Shown here: one piece after another, positions 7,665-18,604 of the stretch
How the letters are laid out: every line of letters starts with the position of its first letter
Numbering within the stretch: the first letter of the stretch is position 1
Assembly: GCF_017569225.1 (NCBI RefSeq)
Contig: NZ_CP071868.1
Location: forward strand, 1,054,001 to 1,118,000
From: Pengzhenrongella sicca
GTDB lineage: Bacteria > Actinomycetota > Actinomycetes > Actinomycetales > Cellulomonadaceae
Length of the DNA stretch: 64,000 nt
Reading direction: 5' to 3'
Notes under the pieces: model-generated
What the model was told of the DNA's origin: nothing
The model's database searches: none
Seen by the model: only the letters and a program-made list of their open reading frames with translations
Translations under genes and position numbers: made by a program

Positions 7665-9183
7665 ATGTTCGAACCGAGCGAAGACGAGGTAACGGGGGCC
7701 CCGGCTTGGGCCGGCCCGGCGGGCGCGGGCGCCACATCGGTCTCAGTGGATGTGACGTTCGGGCTGTTGCTCGGGCGGGTGATGGCCGAGGCGGGGGCGG
7801 CGTTGGCGCAGGCCGCGGCGGCGGGGTCGTGCATAGCGGGGCCGATCGATCAGGTCGCGTTGGCTACGGCGTTGATGGGGCAGGCGCCGGGCTCGCCGTT
7901 GGTGGACCTGCTTGAGGGTCTGTGCCCGGGCGAGGTGCATGATGCGGTGTTGATCGAGGCGATCGCCGCCTGGGAACGTGTGACGTCGTTGGCTGCGGCG
8001 CGGCAGGGCGAGATGATCGCCGAGCTGGCCCGGCGCCGGGACGCGCAGCGGTTGGGTGAGTTCGTGGGTGACGAGGTCGCGTCGGTGCTGGTGATGTCCC
8101 GGTCGGTGGCGGAGGCGAAGGTCAGCCTCGGGACGTCGCTGCAGGCGTGGCCCGCGGTGCGCGAGGCGCTCGCATCCGGGGTGATCGATCACCGCAAGGC
8201 CACCGCCCTGGTCGACGGGGTCGGGCACCTGGACGACGACGCGGCCGCGGCTGTCCTGGACGCGGTGCTGCCGGTCGCGCCGGGTTTGACGGTGCCGGCG
8301 TTGAAGGCGCGCCTGCGCAAGGTCGAGCTGACCGTGAACCCGGCCGCCGTCGCCGAGCGGCGCGCCCGCGACGCCGCGGACAGGTATGTGCAGGTCAGCC
8401 CGGCGCCGGGGGTGATGGCGTGGTTGACCGCGTACCTACCCGCCAAGGACGCGATGACCGTGTTCACCGCGATCGACGCCATCGCGGCGTCAGCGGACCC
8501 CGCCGACCCACGCGGGGTGGCGGCGCGGCGCGCGGACGCCCTGACCGACCTCTGCGCCGACATCCTCGACAACGGCATCGCCCCCACCACCGCACTCCGC
8601 AGCGGGCGGGGACTTGAAGACGGAGCACAGTCGTCGCCCGCACCTGCAGGTGACCGCCGCGGCGACGACGTTGTTGGGGTTGGATGAGGTGCCGGGGGAG
8701 TTGGCCGGGTACGGGCCGATCCCGGCGGACCTGGTGCGGGCGATCGCGGCGGACGCGACGTGGCGGCGGATCTTCACCGACCCCGCCACCGGGTGCGTGA
8801 CGGGGATCGGGCCGCGCGGGTACCGGCCCGGCGCCGACCTGACCGGCACCGTCCTGGCGCGGGACACAACGTGCACGTTCGTGGGGTGTCGGATGCCGGC
8901 GTGGCGGTGCGACCTGGACCACCGCGACCCCTACGACCACGACCACCCCGACCTCGGCGGGCAGACCTGCGCGGAGAACCTGCACTCGCTGTGTCGACAC
9001 CATCATCGGGCCAAGACGTACGGCGGCTGGCACCCCGACCTCGACACCCGCACGGGCGACACGTGGTGGACCTCACCAACCAGACACCGCTACAAGCGAC
9101 CGGCCACCGACGTCAACCCTGACCCGCCGCCACCCGATCGGCCCTGGCTCCACACGCCCCAGCCCGACGACCCACCCTTCTGA
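7665..9183 (+). pseudogene. DUF222/HNH endonuclease (13E12 repeat family) with a frameshift
   Basis: Two frames together make one typical DUF222-HNH protein. The first (from ATG 7665) carries the helical DUF222 domain up to about base 8605 and then runs into a false stop at 8687; the second, one base out of frame, resumes at about 8625 (RRPHLQVTAAATTLLGL) and carries the HNH nuclease end at 8870-9010 with CTFVGCRMPAWRCDLDH, the HxHP-like acidic-histidine run and LCRHHHRAKT. The switch falls around a GGGCGGGGAC run near 8604-8613, so an inserted base or a sequencing error is likely. Members are multicopy in actinobacteria and thought to be mobile or homing-like; their role is unknown. If translated as is, the nuclease half would be lost. 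Confidence 0.8.
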
Positions 9184-9237
9184 GCAGCGAGCAGCGAGCA
9201 GCGAGCAGCGAGCAGCGAGCAGCGAGCAGCGAGCAGC
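9182..9237 (+). repeat. eight perfect tandem copies of a 7 bp unit GAGCAGC
   Basis: Eight uninterrupted GAGCAGC units begin inside the stop codon of the HNH gene. The unit is asymmetric and not a multiple of three. Such a perfect array is prone to slippage and may vary between strains. Confidence 0.9.
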
Positions 9238-9342
9238 GGGCCGCGAGCCCTTCTCGCCGCGAGCTGGTACAACGGCCGCCCCGGCCAGCCCACCACACGG
9301 CCGCTACACGCCGACGACCACGGAACCCGTGGAATCAGGCAC

Positions 9343-12300
9343 CTAGCGGGCGAAGGCGTCCGTGATGAGCTGGGCCTGCTCGGCCTGGTGCTTCTTTGCC
9401 GAGCCCGTGGCCGGGGACGCGCTCGCCGCGCGCGAGACCAGGCGCAGCTCGCGGCCCAGCAGCGGGGCCCCGTAGGTCGACAGGTGCGTCCACGCGCCCT
9501 GGTTGGCTGGCTCCTCCTGGACCCACACGAGCTCGGCGTTGTCGAACGGCGCGAGCGCGTCGCGCAGCTCGTCCGCGCTGAGCGGGTAGAGCTGCTCGAG
9601 CCGGACGATCGCGGTCGTCAGGTCGCCCGACTCGGTGCGGTGCGCGAGCAGGTCCCAGTAGATCTTGCCCGAGCACAGCAGCACGCGGTCGACGGCGCCG
9701 CCCGCGGCGGCCGCGGCGTCGTCGCCGATCACGGGCCTGAACGTGCCGGTCGTGAAGTCCTCGACCGCCGACGCCGAGGCCTTCAGCCGCAGCATCGACT
9801 TCGGCGTCAGGACCACGAGCGGGCGGCGGGGGCGCGCGTACGCCTGGCGCCGCAGGAGGTGGAAGTACGACGCCGGCGTCGTCGGGACAGCGACCGTCAT
9901 GTTGTTCTCGGCGCACAGCTGCAGGAACCGCTCGGGCCGGGCGGACGAGTGGTCCGGGCCCTGGCCCTCGAAGCCGTGCGGCAGGAGCAGCACGACCGAG
10001 CTGTGCTGGCCCCACTTCTGCGCCGCCGAGGAGATGAACTCGTCGATGATGGTCTGCGCGCCGCCGGTGAAGTCGCCGAACTGGGCCTCCCAGAGCACCA
10101 GCGCGTCCGGGCGCTCGACCGAGTAGCCGTACTCGAAGCCGAGCGCGGCGTACTCGCTGAGCGAGGAGTCGTACACCCAGAACTTCGCCTGGTCGGCGGC
10201 CAGGTACAGCAGTGGCGTCCACTCGGCGCCGGTGCGCCGGTCGTGGAACACGGCGTGCCGCGACACGAAGGTGCCGCGCCGCGAGTCCTGCCCCGCGAGG
10301 CGCACAGGGGTGCCCTCGATCAGCAGCGAGCCGAACGCGAGGAGTTCGCCGTAGCCCCAGTCGATCGCGCCCTCGCGCGACATGAGCTCGCGCTTGGTCA
10401 GCAGCTGGGCGAGCTTCGGGTGCACCGTGAAGCCCTCGGGCGCGCGCGTGTGCGCCCGCCCGATCCGCTCGAGGACGGACCGGTCGACGGCGGTCTGCCA
10501 GCCGATCATCGCGCCCGCGTCTTCGCGCTGCGCCTCGGGCCGTTCGAGGCCGGCGACCGGCTCCGACGACGCCGGCAGCGTGTACCCGCCCTCTCTCGTC
10601 TCGGTGAACACGCGCTCGAGCTGGGCCTGGTAATCCTTGAGGACGGCCTCGGCCTCGGCGAGCGTGATGTCGCCCCGGGCCACGAGCGACTCGGTGTAGA
10701 TCTTGCGCACGGACCGCTTCGCCTCGATGAGGTTGTACATCAGCGGCTGTGTCATTGAGGGGTCGTCGCCCTCGTTGTGGCCGCGGCGGCGGTAGCAGAT
10801 CATGTCGATGATGACGTCGCGGTCAAACTGCTCGCGGAACTCGAACGCGAGCTCGGCGACGCGCACGCACGCCTCCGGGTCGTCGCCGTTGACGTGGAAG
10901 ACCGGCAGCTGCAGGCCCTTGGCGACGTCGGTCGCGTACAGCGTCGAGCGCGAGGAGCTCGGGCCGGTCGTGAACCCGACCTGGTTGTTGATGATGACGT
11001 GGATCGTGCCGCCGGTGCGGTAGCCGCGCAGCTGGGACAGGTTGAGCGTCTCGACGACGACGCCCTGGCCCGCGAAGGCCGCGTCGCCGTGGATCAGGAT
11101 CGGCAGCACGGAGAAGCCGTCGCCGCCGAGGTCGATCCGGTCCTGCTTGGCGCGCACGATGCCCTCGAGCACCGGGTCGACCGCCTCGAGGTGCGACGGG
11201 TTGGCCGCGAGGTACACCTGGGTGACCGCACCGGACTCGGCGGTGAACTTGCCCTCGGTGCCCAGGTGGTACTTCACGTCGCCCGAGCCCTGCACGGACT
11301 TCGGGTCCTGGTTGCCCTCGAACTCGCTGAAGATCTGGCCGTAGCTCTTGCCCGCGATGTTGGCGAGCACGTTGAGGCGCCCGCGGTGGGCCATCCCGAT
11401 CCCGACCTCGTCGAGCCCGTTGTCCGCGGCCCTGGACAGGATCGCGTCGAGCAGCGGGATGACGGCCTCGCCGCCCTCGAGCGAGAACCGCTTCTGGCCG
11501 ACGTACTTGGTCTGCAGGAAGCTCTCGAACGCCTCGGCCGAGTTGAGCCGGCGCAGGATCCGGAGCTGGTCCTCGCGGGGGGTGCGCGCGTAGCCGGACT
11601 CGAGCCGCTCCTGCAGCCAGCGCCGCTGCCGCGGGTCGGCCAGGTGCATGTACTCGATGCCGATGCTGCGGCAGTACGAGTCCCGCAGGAGCCCGAGCAC
11701 GTCGCGCAGCTTGGCGCGGGACTTGCCGCCGAAGCCGCCGACGGGGAACGTCCGGTCGAGATCCCAGAGCGTCAGGGCGTGTGTCTGCACGTCGAGGTCG
11801 GGGTGCTTGCGCTGGTGGTAGGCCAGCGGGTCGGTGTCGGCCATGAGGTGTCCGCGCGAGCGGAACGAGTGGATCAGCGCCGCGACGCGGGCCGGCTTGA
11901 ACAGGTCGGCGTCCGGGTCGAACGACGGGTCCCGGACCCACCGCACCGGCTCGTACGGAACCCGCAGCGCGGCGAAGATCCGGTCGTAGAAGCCGTCGTG
12001 CCCGAGCAGCTTGTGCTCGACGATCCGCAGGAAGTCGCCGGACTGCGCGCCCTGGATGATGCGGTGGTCGTACGTCGACGTCACCGTGATGACCTTCGAG
12101 ACGCCGATCTTGTTGAGCTGGTCCTCGGACGTGCCCGCGAACTCGGCCGGGTAGTCCATCGCGCCGACGCCGATGATCGCGCCCTGGCCCGCCATCAGGC
12201 GCGGCACTGAGTGCACCGTCCCGATCGTGCCCGGGTTGGTCAGCGTGAGGGTCGTCCCGGCGAAGTCGGGGACGGTGAGCTTGTTGCCGCGCGCGCGGCG

Positions 12301-13209
12301 GACCACGTCCTCGTAGCCCGCCCAGAACTCCGCGAAGTCCATCGTCTCGGTGTGCTTGATGCTCGGCACGAGCAGCTGGCGCGTGCCGTCGGGCTTGGCC
12401 AGGTCGATGGCGAGCCCGAGGTTGACGTGCGCGGGCGTGACGACCGACGGCTTGTCGTTGTCGACGACGTAGCTGGAGTTCATCGCGGGCATCTCGGCCA
12501 GCGCCTCGACGAGCGCGAAGCCGATGAGGTGCGTGAACGAGACCTTCCCGCCGCGTGCTCGCATCAGGTGGTTGTTGATCACGATGCGGTTGTCGACCAT
12601 GAGCTTGGCGGGGATCGCGCGCACCGACGTCGCCGTCGGCACGCCCAGGCTCGACTCCATGTTGACCACGACGCGCGCGGCCGGGCCTCGCAGCCGGGCC
12701 ACCTCGTCGTGGCTGTCGACGTCGTCGTCGCCCGTGCGAGGCACGGTCGTCGCCGGCACGTCGGCGTAGGGGGCCGTGGTCGGCTGCGCGGTCGCGATCG
12801 GCGCGGTGACCGGCGCGACCGGCTCCGCGTCCGACGCGGCCGACGCGTCCGGCTCGGCGGCCGACGCCGCGGGCTCGGCGGGCGGCGTCCCGACCGGCGG
12901 CGCGTCCTCGCGCACGGAGACGGCGGGGGTCGTCGCGGTGGCGGCCGGGGCCGGGAGGGAGTGGGGCGCGGGGGCGGGGGCGTGCGCGGCCGAGCCGTTC
13001 GACGGGGCGCTCGGCACAGCCTTCGGCGCCGTGGTCGTCGCCGGGCTCGCTACGGCGTCGTCGGCCGGCTTGTAGTCCTGGAAGAACTCCCACCACGCCG
13101 GATCGACCTGGTTCTTGTCCTGGAGGTACTGCTCGTACAGGTCGTCCACGAGCCACTCGTTGGCGCCGAACTCGGCGCGGATCGAATCGGGCTCAGACTT
13201 CTTGGACAC
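9343..13209 (-). CDS. kgd: multifunctional 2-oxoglutarate metabolism enzyme (E1-E2 fused 2-oxoglutarate decarboxylase/dehydrogenase)
   Basis: A 1288-residue actinobacterial enzyme that decarboxylates 2-oxoglutarate with thiamine diphosphate and feeds the TCA cycle. In order: an N-terminal helix ([18 protein letters not shown]), a long Ala/Pro/Thr-rich linker, an E2-like succinyltransferase domain without a lipoyl domain (active-site [17 protein letters not shown]) and the E1 domain ([19 protein letters not shown]; ThDP segment [13 protein letters not shown] with a downstream IINNQVGF). The GTG at 13209 begins [14 protein letters not shown], the family N terminus; a longer open frame upstream belongs to the neighbouring permease region. 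The family is inhibited by the FHA protein OdhI/GarA. The gene has its own 239 bp upstream gap. Confidence 0.95.
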   Translation of the reverse strand: MSKKSEPDSIRAEFGANEWLVDDLYEQYLQDKNQVDPAWWEFFQDYKPADDAVASPATTTAPKAVPSAPSNGSAAHAPAPAPHSLPAPAATATTPAVSVREDAPPVGTPPAEPAASAAEPDASAASDAEPVAPVTAPIATAQPTTAPYADVPATTVPRTGDDDVDSHDEVARLRGPAARVVVNMESSLGVPTATSVRAIPAKLMVDNRIVINNHLMRARGGKVSFTHLIGFALVEALAEMPAMNSSYVVDNDKPSVVTPAHVNLGLAIDLAKPDGTRQLLVPSIKHTETMDFAEFWAGYEDVVRRARGNKLTVPDFAGTTLTLTNPGTIGTVHSVPRLMAGQGAIIGVGAMDYPAEFAGTSEDQLNKIGVSKVITVTSTYDHRIIQGAQSGDFLRIVEHKLLGHDGFYDRIFAALRVPYEPVRWVRDPSFDPDADLFKPARVAALIHSFRSRGHLMADTDPLAYHQRKHPDLDVQTHALTLWDLDRTFPVGGFGGKSRAKLRDVLGLLRDSYCRSIGIEYMHLADPRQRRWLQERLESGYARTPREDQLRILRRLNSAEAFESFLQTKYVGQKRFSLEGGEAVIPLLDAILSRAADNGLDEVGIGMAHRGRLNVLANIAGKSYGQIFSEFEGNQDPKSVQGSGDVKYHLGTEGKFTAESGAVTQVYLAANPSHLEAVDPVLEGIVRAKQDRIDLGGDGFSVLPILIHGDAAFAGQGVVVETLNLSQLRGYRTGGTIHVIINNQVGFTTGPSSSRSTLYATDVAKGLQLPVFHVNGDDPEACVRVAELAFEFREQFDRDVIIDMICYRRRGHNEGDDPSMTQPLMYNLIEAKRSVRKIYTESLVARGDITLAEAEAVLKDYQAQLERVFTETREGGYTLPASSEPVAGLERPEAQREDAGAMIGWQTAVDRSVLERIGRAHTRAPEGFTVHPKLAQLLTKRELMSREGAIDWGYGELLAFGSLLIEGTPVRLAGQDSRRGTFVSRHAVFHDRRTGAEWTPLLYLAADQAKFWVYDSSLSEYAALGFEYGYSVERPDALVLWEAQFGDFTGGAQTIIDEFISSAAQKWGQHSSVVLLLPHGFEGQGPDHSSARPERFLQLCAENNMTVAVPTTPASYFHLLRRQAYARPRRPLVVLTPKSMLRLKASASAVEDFTTGTFRPVIGDDAAAAAGGAVDRVLLCSGKIYWDLLAHRTESGDLTTAIVRLEQLYPLSADELRDALAPFDNAELVWVQEEPANQGAWTHLSTYGAPLLGRELRLVSRAASASPATGSAKKHQAEQAQLITDAFAR

Positions 13210-13448
13210 GTAACGTTCGCCCGCTTCCGTCGCGGCTCGTCGACCGCTTCGCTGGAGTTCAAGGTTGGCTCCAACCCTATGCCCTGACCGCGATCGGGAC
13301 GAACGTCCCAGGGGGGTGGCGGCAGAGTAGTTCAGAGAACACCGGAAACTCACTGACCTTGGCAAACGTCGGGCAATTGGTGACCCGGCACGCACCCAAG
13401 GGCGGGTCGACGGCGCCCCTTCGCCCAGGGTGCGGCCGAGTCGCGCGG

Positions 13449-14270
13449 CTACGTGATGTCGCGGCGCAGCGAGGTGAACCGACCGATGATCGCGAAGGCG
13501 AAGGCGTAGACCAGGAGCACCGCAGCGCCCTGCCACGACGACAGCAGGCCGGCGGCCATCCCGCTGGCCGTGTAGAACGACGCGCCCGTGATGGCCTCCC
13601 CGGCGGCGCCCGGCATGAACTTCGAGAGCCCCTCGGACCAGTCGAACTGGCCGAGCACGAGGCGCAGGATCGGCTCGACGAACTGGGTGAACGCGAGCAG
13701 CACGACGATGACGGCGACCTGGTTCGTCAGCAGCGTCCCGAACCCGACGCCCACGACCGTCCACACGGTCAGGGCGAGCACCGACAGCGCCGCGCTGCGC
13801 AGCACGATCGGGTCGCTGAGGTACGCGGGTTCGCCGAGCAGCGCGAGCACGCCCGCGCCGGCGCCGATGGTCGCCGCCGTGCCGACCACGCCGAACAGGA
13901 GGCCGACGACGACGCTCGAGAGCATCTTCGCGCCCAGCACCAGGGTGCGGCGGGGCTCGGCGAGGAAGGTCGGCGTGATGGTCTGGTGCCGGAACTCGTT
14001 GGTCATCGCGAACGCGCCCACGATGACCGGGAAGACGTACCCGAGCGAGGTCGCGAGGGTGTAGATGGTCCGGGCGACCTCCTCGGGCGCCATCGGGCTC
14101 GCCTCCTCGGCGCCGGGCACGCCGGTGCTGACCGACGCCGGGTCCTGCGTGAGCGCGAACGCCAGGATGCCCGCGAGGAAGGCCATGTACGCCGCCATCG
14201 CGAGCAGCAGGATCCACCACAGGCGCGTCGTGACGAGCTTGCGGTACTCGGTGCGCAGCGCGGCGTTCAT
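13449..14270 (-). CDS. ABC transporter permease (ABC-2 type)
   Basis: A 273-residue integral membrane protein with about six hydrophobic segments, the first after the usual [18 protein letters not shown] amphipathic start, plus the [18 protein letters not shown] loop typical of ABC-2 permeases, where the coupling helix sits. It is the membrane half of an exporter whose ATPase is encoded just upstream; the ATPase stop overlaps this start (ATGA). It is the last gene of a four-gene operon led by a GntR regulator of the YtrA type. Such transporters often confer tolerance to peptide antibiotics or cell-wall stress. Substrate unknown. Confidence 0.85.
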   Translation of the reverse strand: MNAALRTEYRKLVTTRLWWILLLAMAAYMAFLAGILAFALTQDPASVSTGVPGAEEASPMAPEEVARTIYTLATSLGYVFPVIVGAFAMTNEFRHQTITPTFLAEPRRTLVLGAKMLSSVVVGLLFGVVGTAATIGAGAGVLALLGEPAYLSDPIVLRSAALSVLALTVWTVVGVGFGTLLTNQVAVIVVLLAFTQFVEPILRLVLGQFDWSEGLSKFMPGAAGEAITGASFYTASGMAAGLLSSWQGAAVLLVYAFAFAIIGRFTSLRRDIT

Positions 14271-15259
14271 CGGGCACCCCCGGGCGTCGTCGTCGCGGGT
14301 TCGTCGGCCGGCCGGACGTCGACGAGCCGCAGGAAGGTGCCCTCGAGCCCGACGTCCCGCGGCGCGAGCTCGGACAGCTCGAGCCGCGCGGCGAACGCGC
14401 GGGCGCCGACCTCGGGCGCGCTCACGCGGCGCAGCACGACGGTGCCGGCGTCGCGCGGTACGGACGCGTCCACGGCGCCCAGCCACCCGGCGTCGGCGAT
14501 CATCCGATCCAGCCCCGCGGCGTCGGGCGAGCTGACGCGGACGCTGGGCTCGGCGAGCGCCGCGAGCTCGGCCAGCGACGACGCGTGCACGAGGCGGCCG
14601 CGGGCGATGATCACGACGTCGTCGACCGTCTGCTCGACCTCGGAGAGCACGTGGCTCGAGACGATGACGGTGCGGCCCTGGGCCGCGAGGTGCCGCAGGA
14701 AGGCGCGCAGCCACGCGATGCCCTCCGGGTCGAGGCCGTTGGCCGGCTCGTCAAGGAGCAAGACCTGGGGGTCCCCGAGCAGCGTGGTCGCCAGCGCCAG
14801 GCGCTGGCGCATCCCGAGCGAGAAGCCGCCGGCGCGGCGGTCGGCCACGTCGGCCAGGCCGACCAGCGCGAGCACCTCGTGGCAGCGGGCGTCGCTCACG
14901 CCCGCCTGCGGCGCGTAGACCCGCAGGTGGTCGAGTGCGCTGCGGCCCGGGTGGAAGCTCGCGGCCTCGAGCGCGGCGCCGACCGACCGCATCGGCCGGC
15001 TCAGGTCCGCGTAGGCCCGGCCACCGATCGTGGCGGACCCGGCGCTCGCGCGGACGAGGCCGAGCAGGATGCGCAGGGTGGTGGTCTTGCCCGCGCCGTT
15101 CGGGCCGAGGAAGCCGGTCACGCGGCCGGGCCGCACGGTGAAGGAGAGGTCGTCGACCGCACGCACGGGGCCGAACGTCTTGGTGAGGTGGTCGATCACG
15201 ACGACGCCGTCGTCGGCTCGCGTCGCCTCGCGCCGTGTGGTCGGGCTGGATGTCGTCAT
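14267..15259 (-). CDS. ABC transporter ATP-binding protein
   Basis: A 330-residue ATPase with Walker [11 protein letters not shown], the signature [12 protein letters not shown], Walker [14 protein letters not shown] and the His switch [10 protein letters not shown]. The length and the C-terminal extension ([17 protein letters not shown] onward) are those of CcmA/DrrA-type exporter ATPases. It couples with the downstream permease (four-base overlap), and its own start overlaps the stop of the DUF1648 gene, so the operon is tightly coupled. Resistance or envelope-stress export is the likely role, by analogy with YtrA-controlled operons. Confidence 0.9.
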   Translation of the reverse strand: MTTSSPTTRREATRADDGVVVIDHLTKTFGPVRAVDDLSFTVRPGRVTGFLGPNGAGKTTTLRILLGLVRASAGSATIGGRAYADLSRPMRSVGAALEAASFHPGRSALDHLRVYAPQAGVSDARCHEVLALVGLADVADRRAGGFSLGMRQRLALATTLLGDPQVLLLDEPANGLDPEGIAWLRAFLRHLAAQGRTVIVSSHVLSEVEQTVDDVVIIARGRLVHASSLAELAALAEPSVRVSSPDAAGLDRMIADAGWLGAVDASVPRDAGTVVLRRVSAPEVGARAFAARLELSELAPRDVGLEGTFLRLVDVRPADEPATTTPGGAR

Positions 15260-16281
15260 GTCGTCACGCGCCCTCGTTCGGCCAGTGCGTTCAGGAGCGC
15301 GACACCCTCGCCCGCGCCGTCGACCGTCACGACGAAGACTCCGCCGCCGGGTCGCTGCACGGCGATCGCCTCGCCCTTGCGCAGCACCAGACCGTAGCGC
15401 CCGTGGAGGTCCGAGCGCACCCCAAAGCCGCCGAAGTCGCGCAGCGGTCGGACCGTCGTGACGTCGGCGCGGACCACCTCGTCGAGAGCGATCCCGGTCC
15501 GGGGGACGCCGAGCATCCCGCGAGCCCAGAGCCCGGTGCGGTCGACCGTGACCCGCCAGCGCCCCAGCAGGACGAGCAGCACGGGGATTCCGAGCAGCGC
15601 GAGCACCGCGGGCTGCGCCGACACGAGCGTCGCAAGGATGGTGAGCACGGCCCAGGCGACCGCCAGCTCGTCCGTCGCGACGCTCCGGACGGACCCGGTC
15701 CACACGACGCGCTCGTCCGCGCGCACCACGGCGCGGCGCGCGTCGGCGGGGATGGGCGGGGCGGGAGGCTGCGCCGGGTCCGCGGGGGTCAGGACGGCGG
15801 CGGCGAGCGCGAGCGCGATGCTGCCCGCGGCCACGAGCGCCAGCCCGCCGATCGGGACCTGTCCGTCGTGGGCGTCGACGAGCCCTCGCTGGGACCAGAC
15901 GAGCACCGCCAGCAGGCCGCCGACGAAGGCGGCCAACCAGACGCTGGTTGCGGCGGCCATCCGCCGCGTGCCGGCGGGCGGGCCGCCGAGCACCGCGGCA
16001 CCGGACAGCAGCAGGGACAGCGCGGCGGGCGCCCCGAGCCCGCCCACGAAGAGGCCGGTCAACGACTCCGAGGTGCGGTCCACCCCGTCCGGGCCCCAGT
16101 GCGCCGCGACCGGGCTGGGCAGCTGCCCTGACCACGACCAGATGAGGGCCCCCGCCGCGAGCAGCAGCACGAGCGGCAACCCCGCCGTCAGGATCAAGGT
16201 CAGGGTGAGGGCTCGGCCGCGCGTTCGGGTGCGTGTCGGGGCGTGCGGTCGGGTGTTCGGCGGTCGAGCGGGGGTGCTCAC
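15256..16281 (-). CDS. DUF1648 domain membrane protein
   Basis: A 341-residue membrane protein. After a Pro/Thr/Arg-rich cytosolic start it has about five hydrophobic helices; the second region contains the DUF1648-like [20 protein letters not shown] loop after the first helix. The C-terminal half ([20 protein letters not shown] and following) is soluble and beta-rich, like the PH-type tails of such proteins. DUF1648 genes often lie beside GntR/YtrA regulators and ABC exporters and may act as sensors or accessory subunits. The GTG start overlaps the GntR stop by four bases and its stop overlaps the ATPase start. Confidence 0.75.
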   Translation of the reverse strand: MSTPARPPNTRPHAPTRTRTRGRALTLTLILTAGLPLVLLLAAGALIWSWSGQLPSPVAAHWGPDGVDRTSESLTGLFVGGLGAPAALSLLLSGAAVLGGPPAGTRRMAAATSVWLAAFVGGLLAVLVWSQRGLVDAHDGQVPIGGLALVAAGSIALALAAAVLTPADPAQPPAPPIPADARRAVVRADERVVWTGSVRSVATDELAVAWAVLTILATLVSAQPAVLALLGIPVLLVLLGRWRVTVDRTGLWARGMLGVPRTGIALDEVVRADVTTVRPLRDFGGFGVRSDLHGRYGLVLRKGEAIAVQRPGGGVFVVTVDGAGEGVALLNALAERGRVTT

Positions 16282-16634
16282 GTGAGTCCTTCTTCTCGCA
16301 GGAGTGCAGTAACGGCGGCGGCGGAGAGCCCCAGCCGGGTGGTTTCGGCCACGACGGCGCGCAGCGCGACGCGCAGCGGCTCGTAGTTCTGCGCGGCCGC
16401 GGCGGCGACCGTCGCCCCGCGGCCCCGGCGCAGCTCGACCAGCCCCTCGTCCCGCAGCTCCTGGTAGGCGCGCAGGACGGTGTGCACGTTGATGTCGAGC
16501 GACGCCGCGAGCTCGCGGGCGGGCGGCAGCCGCTCGCCCGGGGCGGCATCGCCGCGGACCACGGCGAGCCGGACCGAGTCGGCGAGCTGCGCGAACAGCG
16601 GGGAGCCGTCGCGCGGATCGAGGCGGATGAGCAT
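16278..16634 (-). CDS. GntR family transcriptional regulator, YtrA type
   Basis: A 118-residue regulator with only the N-terminal GntR winged helix ([35 protein letters not shown], then [25 protein letters not shown]) and a short helical tail, which is the YtrA subfamily architecture. It heads the operon and probably represses it through a palindrome placed between the -35 and -10 boxes. The start ATG lies about where transcription begins, so the mRNA is likely leaderless. The inducer is unknown; cell-wall antibiotics induce related systems. Confidence 0.88.
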   Translation of the reverse strand: MLIRLDPRDGSPLFAQLADSVRLAVVRGDAAPGERLPPARELAASLDINVHTVLRAYQELRDEGLVELRRGRGATVAAAAAQNYEPLRVALRAVVAETTRLGLSAAAVTALLREEGLT

Positions 16635-16640
16635 GGCGCC

Positions 16641-16669
16641 AGTGTATTGCTCTAGTTCAACTAGAACAA
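16641..16669 (-). promoter_or_regulatory. promoter with embedded GntR operator, leaderless start
   Basis: On the minus strand TTGTTC (16669-16664) and TACACT (16646-16641) are 17 bases apart, good -35 and -10 boxes. The spacer holds a palindrome, TCTAGTTCAACTAGA (16651-16665), with perfect 7-base arms, an ideal YtrA-type operator. The -10 box ends six bases before the ATG, so translation probably starts at or near the mRNA 5' end. Confidence 0.78.
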
Positions 16670-16736
16670 GTCGGCTTGGCTCGGCCCGTTCTGTTCCGCA
16701 CGCGACCGCGACCGCCCGGCGGTTACTGGCCGGCGG

Positions 16737-17825
16737 TCACCGGTCGGCGAGCGCCCGCGCCTCCGGCCGGTCGACGGGCAGGGTCACGCGCATGATGCAG
16801 CCACTGGCGGAGTCCGCCACCTCGATCGTCCCGCCGTGCAGCAGGACCGCCCAGCGCACGATCGCGAGCCCGATGCCCGTGCCGCCCGTGGGGATCTGAC
16901 CGGTCTGGGCGGGGGTGTTGCCGCGGGCGAACCGCTCGAAGACGATCGCCCGCTGGTCGCGGGCGATCCCGGGACCGGCGTCGACGACGTCGATGACGAC
17001 GACGTCGCCCGCGCGGGTCGCGTTGAGCCGGACCTCGGCGCCCTTGGGGGAGTGCCGGACGGCGTTGTGCAGCAGGTTGGCGATGACCTGGTGCAGGCGC
17101 TCGGCGTCGGCGCGGACGCTCAGGTCGGGCGGCGTGACCGAGACCGGGAACGTCACCCCCTTCGCCGCGCCGACGATCCGCGCGCCGTCGGCCGCCTCGC
17201 GCAGGAACTCGTCGAGCGGCACGTCGGCCAGGTCGAGCCCGACGGCGCCCGCCTCGATCCGGGACAGGTCGAGCAGGTACGTGACCAGCCGGCCCAGGCG
17301 CTCGGTCTGCGCGAGCGCGGCCTGCATCGTGGCCGGGTCGGCCTCGCTGACGCCGTCGACGATGTTCTCGAGCTGTGCCTGCAGCGCCGTGACGGGGGTG
17401 CGTAGCTCGTGCGAGACGTTCGCGACCATCTCGCGGCGCAGCACGTCGGTCGAGCCGAGGTCGTCGGCCATCCGGTTGAACGCCGCCGCGAGCTGGCCGA
17501 CCTCGTCGCGGCTCGTGGAGCGGACGCGGCGGGAGTAGTCCCCGCCCGCCATCGCGCGCGCGGCGGCGGTCATCTCGCGCAGCGGCGAGGTCATGCCGCG
17601 GGCGAGGAGCTGGGTGACGAGGATCGACACAGCGACGGCGAGCGGCAGCGTGCGGGTCGGCCCGAGGTGGTAGTTCAGGCCGAGCCAGGTCAGGAAGGCG
17701 GCGAGCGTCACGGTTGCGGCGACGAGCACGCCGAGCTTGATCTTGATGGACCGGAACCGGTCGAGCGGCCGGACGTCCGAGAGCATGTCGCGGTAGGCCG
17801 AGCGCTCGTGGCGGGGTGCGGGCAC
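16737..17825 (-). CDS. sensor histidine kinase
   Basis: A 362-residue membrane kinase. Two hydrophobic segments (residues about 31-50 and 60-75) bound only a very short extracytoplasmic loop, then a HAMP domain (SPLREMTAAARAMAGGDYSRRV), the H box ANVSHELRTPV with H139, the N box NLLHNAVRHSPKG, and G boxes DAGPGIA and GGTGIGLAIV. The lack of a large outer domain suggests it senses the membrane itself. The GTG start is one base after the stop of the response regulator gene. Its target is unknown; the next divergent genes encode CNNM-type transporters. Confidence 0.92.
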   Translation of the reverse strand: MPAPRHERSAYRDMLSDVRPLDRFRSIKIKLGVLVAATVTLAAFLTWLGLNYHLGPTRTLPLAVAVSILVTQLLARGMTSPLREMTAAARAMAGGDYSRRVRSTSRDEVGQLAAAFNRMADDLGSTDVLRREMVANVSHELRTPVTALQAQLENIVDGVSEADPATMQAALAQTERLGRLVTYLLDLSRIEAGAVGLDLADVPLDEFLREAADGARIVGAAKGVTFPVSVTPPDLSVRADAERLHQVIANLLHNAVRHSPKGAEVRLNATRAGDVVVIDVVDAGPGIARDQRAIVFERFARGNTPAQTGQIPTGGTGIGLAIVRWAVLLHGGTIEVADSASGCIMRVTLPVDRPEARALADR

Positions 17826-17826
17826 G

Positions 17827-18561
17827 TCAGCTCACCGGTGGCGCCGGCGGCTCGAACGCGTAGCCGACGCCGTGCACCGTGCGGATGAGGTCGGCGCCGA
17901 GCTTGCGGCGCAACGCCTTGACGTGCGAGTCGACCGTGCGCGTGCCGCTCGCGTCGACCCAGTCCCACACCTCGGCCAGCAGGCGCTCGCGGGTCAGGAC
18001 GGTGCGCGGGCTGCTCGCGAGCATCACCAGCAGGTCGAACTCGGTCGGGGTCAGGTGCACCTCGCGCTCGGCGCGCGCGACGCGGCGCTGGTCCCGGTCG
18101 ATCGCGACGTCACCGATCGTGATGGGCGGCTCGTGCTGCTGGTTCGCGGCCACGGCCGTGCGCATCGCGCGCTCCGTCCGGCGCAGCAGCGCCTTCGAGC
18201 GCGCGACGAGCTCGCGCATCGAGAACGGCTTCGTCATGTAGTCGTCGGCGCCGACCCCGAGCCCGATGAGCATGTCCGTCTCGTCGTCGCGCGCCGTCAG
18301 CATCAGCACCGGCACCGGGCGCTCGGCCTGGATGCGGCGGCACACCTCGAGGCCGTCGATGCCGGGCAGCATGACGTCGAGCACCACGAGGTCCGGGCGC
18401 AGCCGCGCGGCCGCGGCGACGCCGGCCAGGCCGTCGGCGGCCACCTCGACCGACCAGCCCTCGGCGGCGAGGCGGCGCGCGATCGCGCTCGCGATCGCGG
18501 GCTCGTCCTCGACGACGAGGACGCTGGCGATCGAGGTGGGGGAGGGGGACGTCACAGCCAT
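17827..18561 (-). CDS. response regulator, OmpR/PhoB type
   Basis: A 244-residue two-component regulator. The receiver domain has the acidic pocket (VVEDEP), the phosphoacceptor D62 in LVVLDVMLPG, and the conserved Thr and Lys (LMLTARDD, YMTKPF). The C-terminal winged helix is visible as EVHLTPTEFDLLVMLASSP and SHVKALRRKLGADLIRTVHGVGYAF. It is followed directly by its kinase gene. It is divergent from the CNNM operon, so it could act on the shared 55 bp region between them; that is inference only. Confidence 0.93.
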   Translation of the reverse strand: MAVTSPSPTSIASVLVVEDEPAIASAIARRLAAEGWSVEVAADGLAGVAAAARLRPDLVVLDVMLPGIDGLEVCRRIQAERPVPVLMLTARDDETDMLIGLGVGADDYMTKPFSMRELVARSKALLRRTERAMRTAVAANQQHEPPITIGDVAIDRDQRRVARAEREVHLTPTEFDLLVMLASSPRTVLTRERLLAEVWDWVDASGTRTVDSHVKALRRKLGADLIRTVHGVGYAFEPPAPPVS

Positions 18562-18604
18562 GGGGTCAGGGTCGCACACGAGCGTGGGTGCCGGGTCGTC
18601 GTAT

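Noticed and set aside
9343-14277. Single 1644-residue frame covering kgd and the region upstream
   Set aside because: Residues before the GTG at 13,209 are antisense to the ABC permease gene and do not belong to the Kgd family; the family N terminus starts at 13,209.
13359-14918. Plus-strand frames opposite the ABC transporter genes
   Set aside because: Typical GC-rich shadow frames with low-complexity Arg/Gly/Ala content and no domain.
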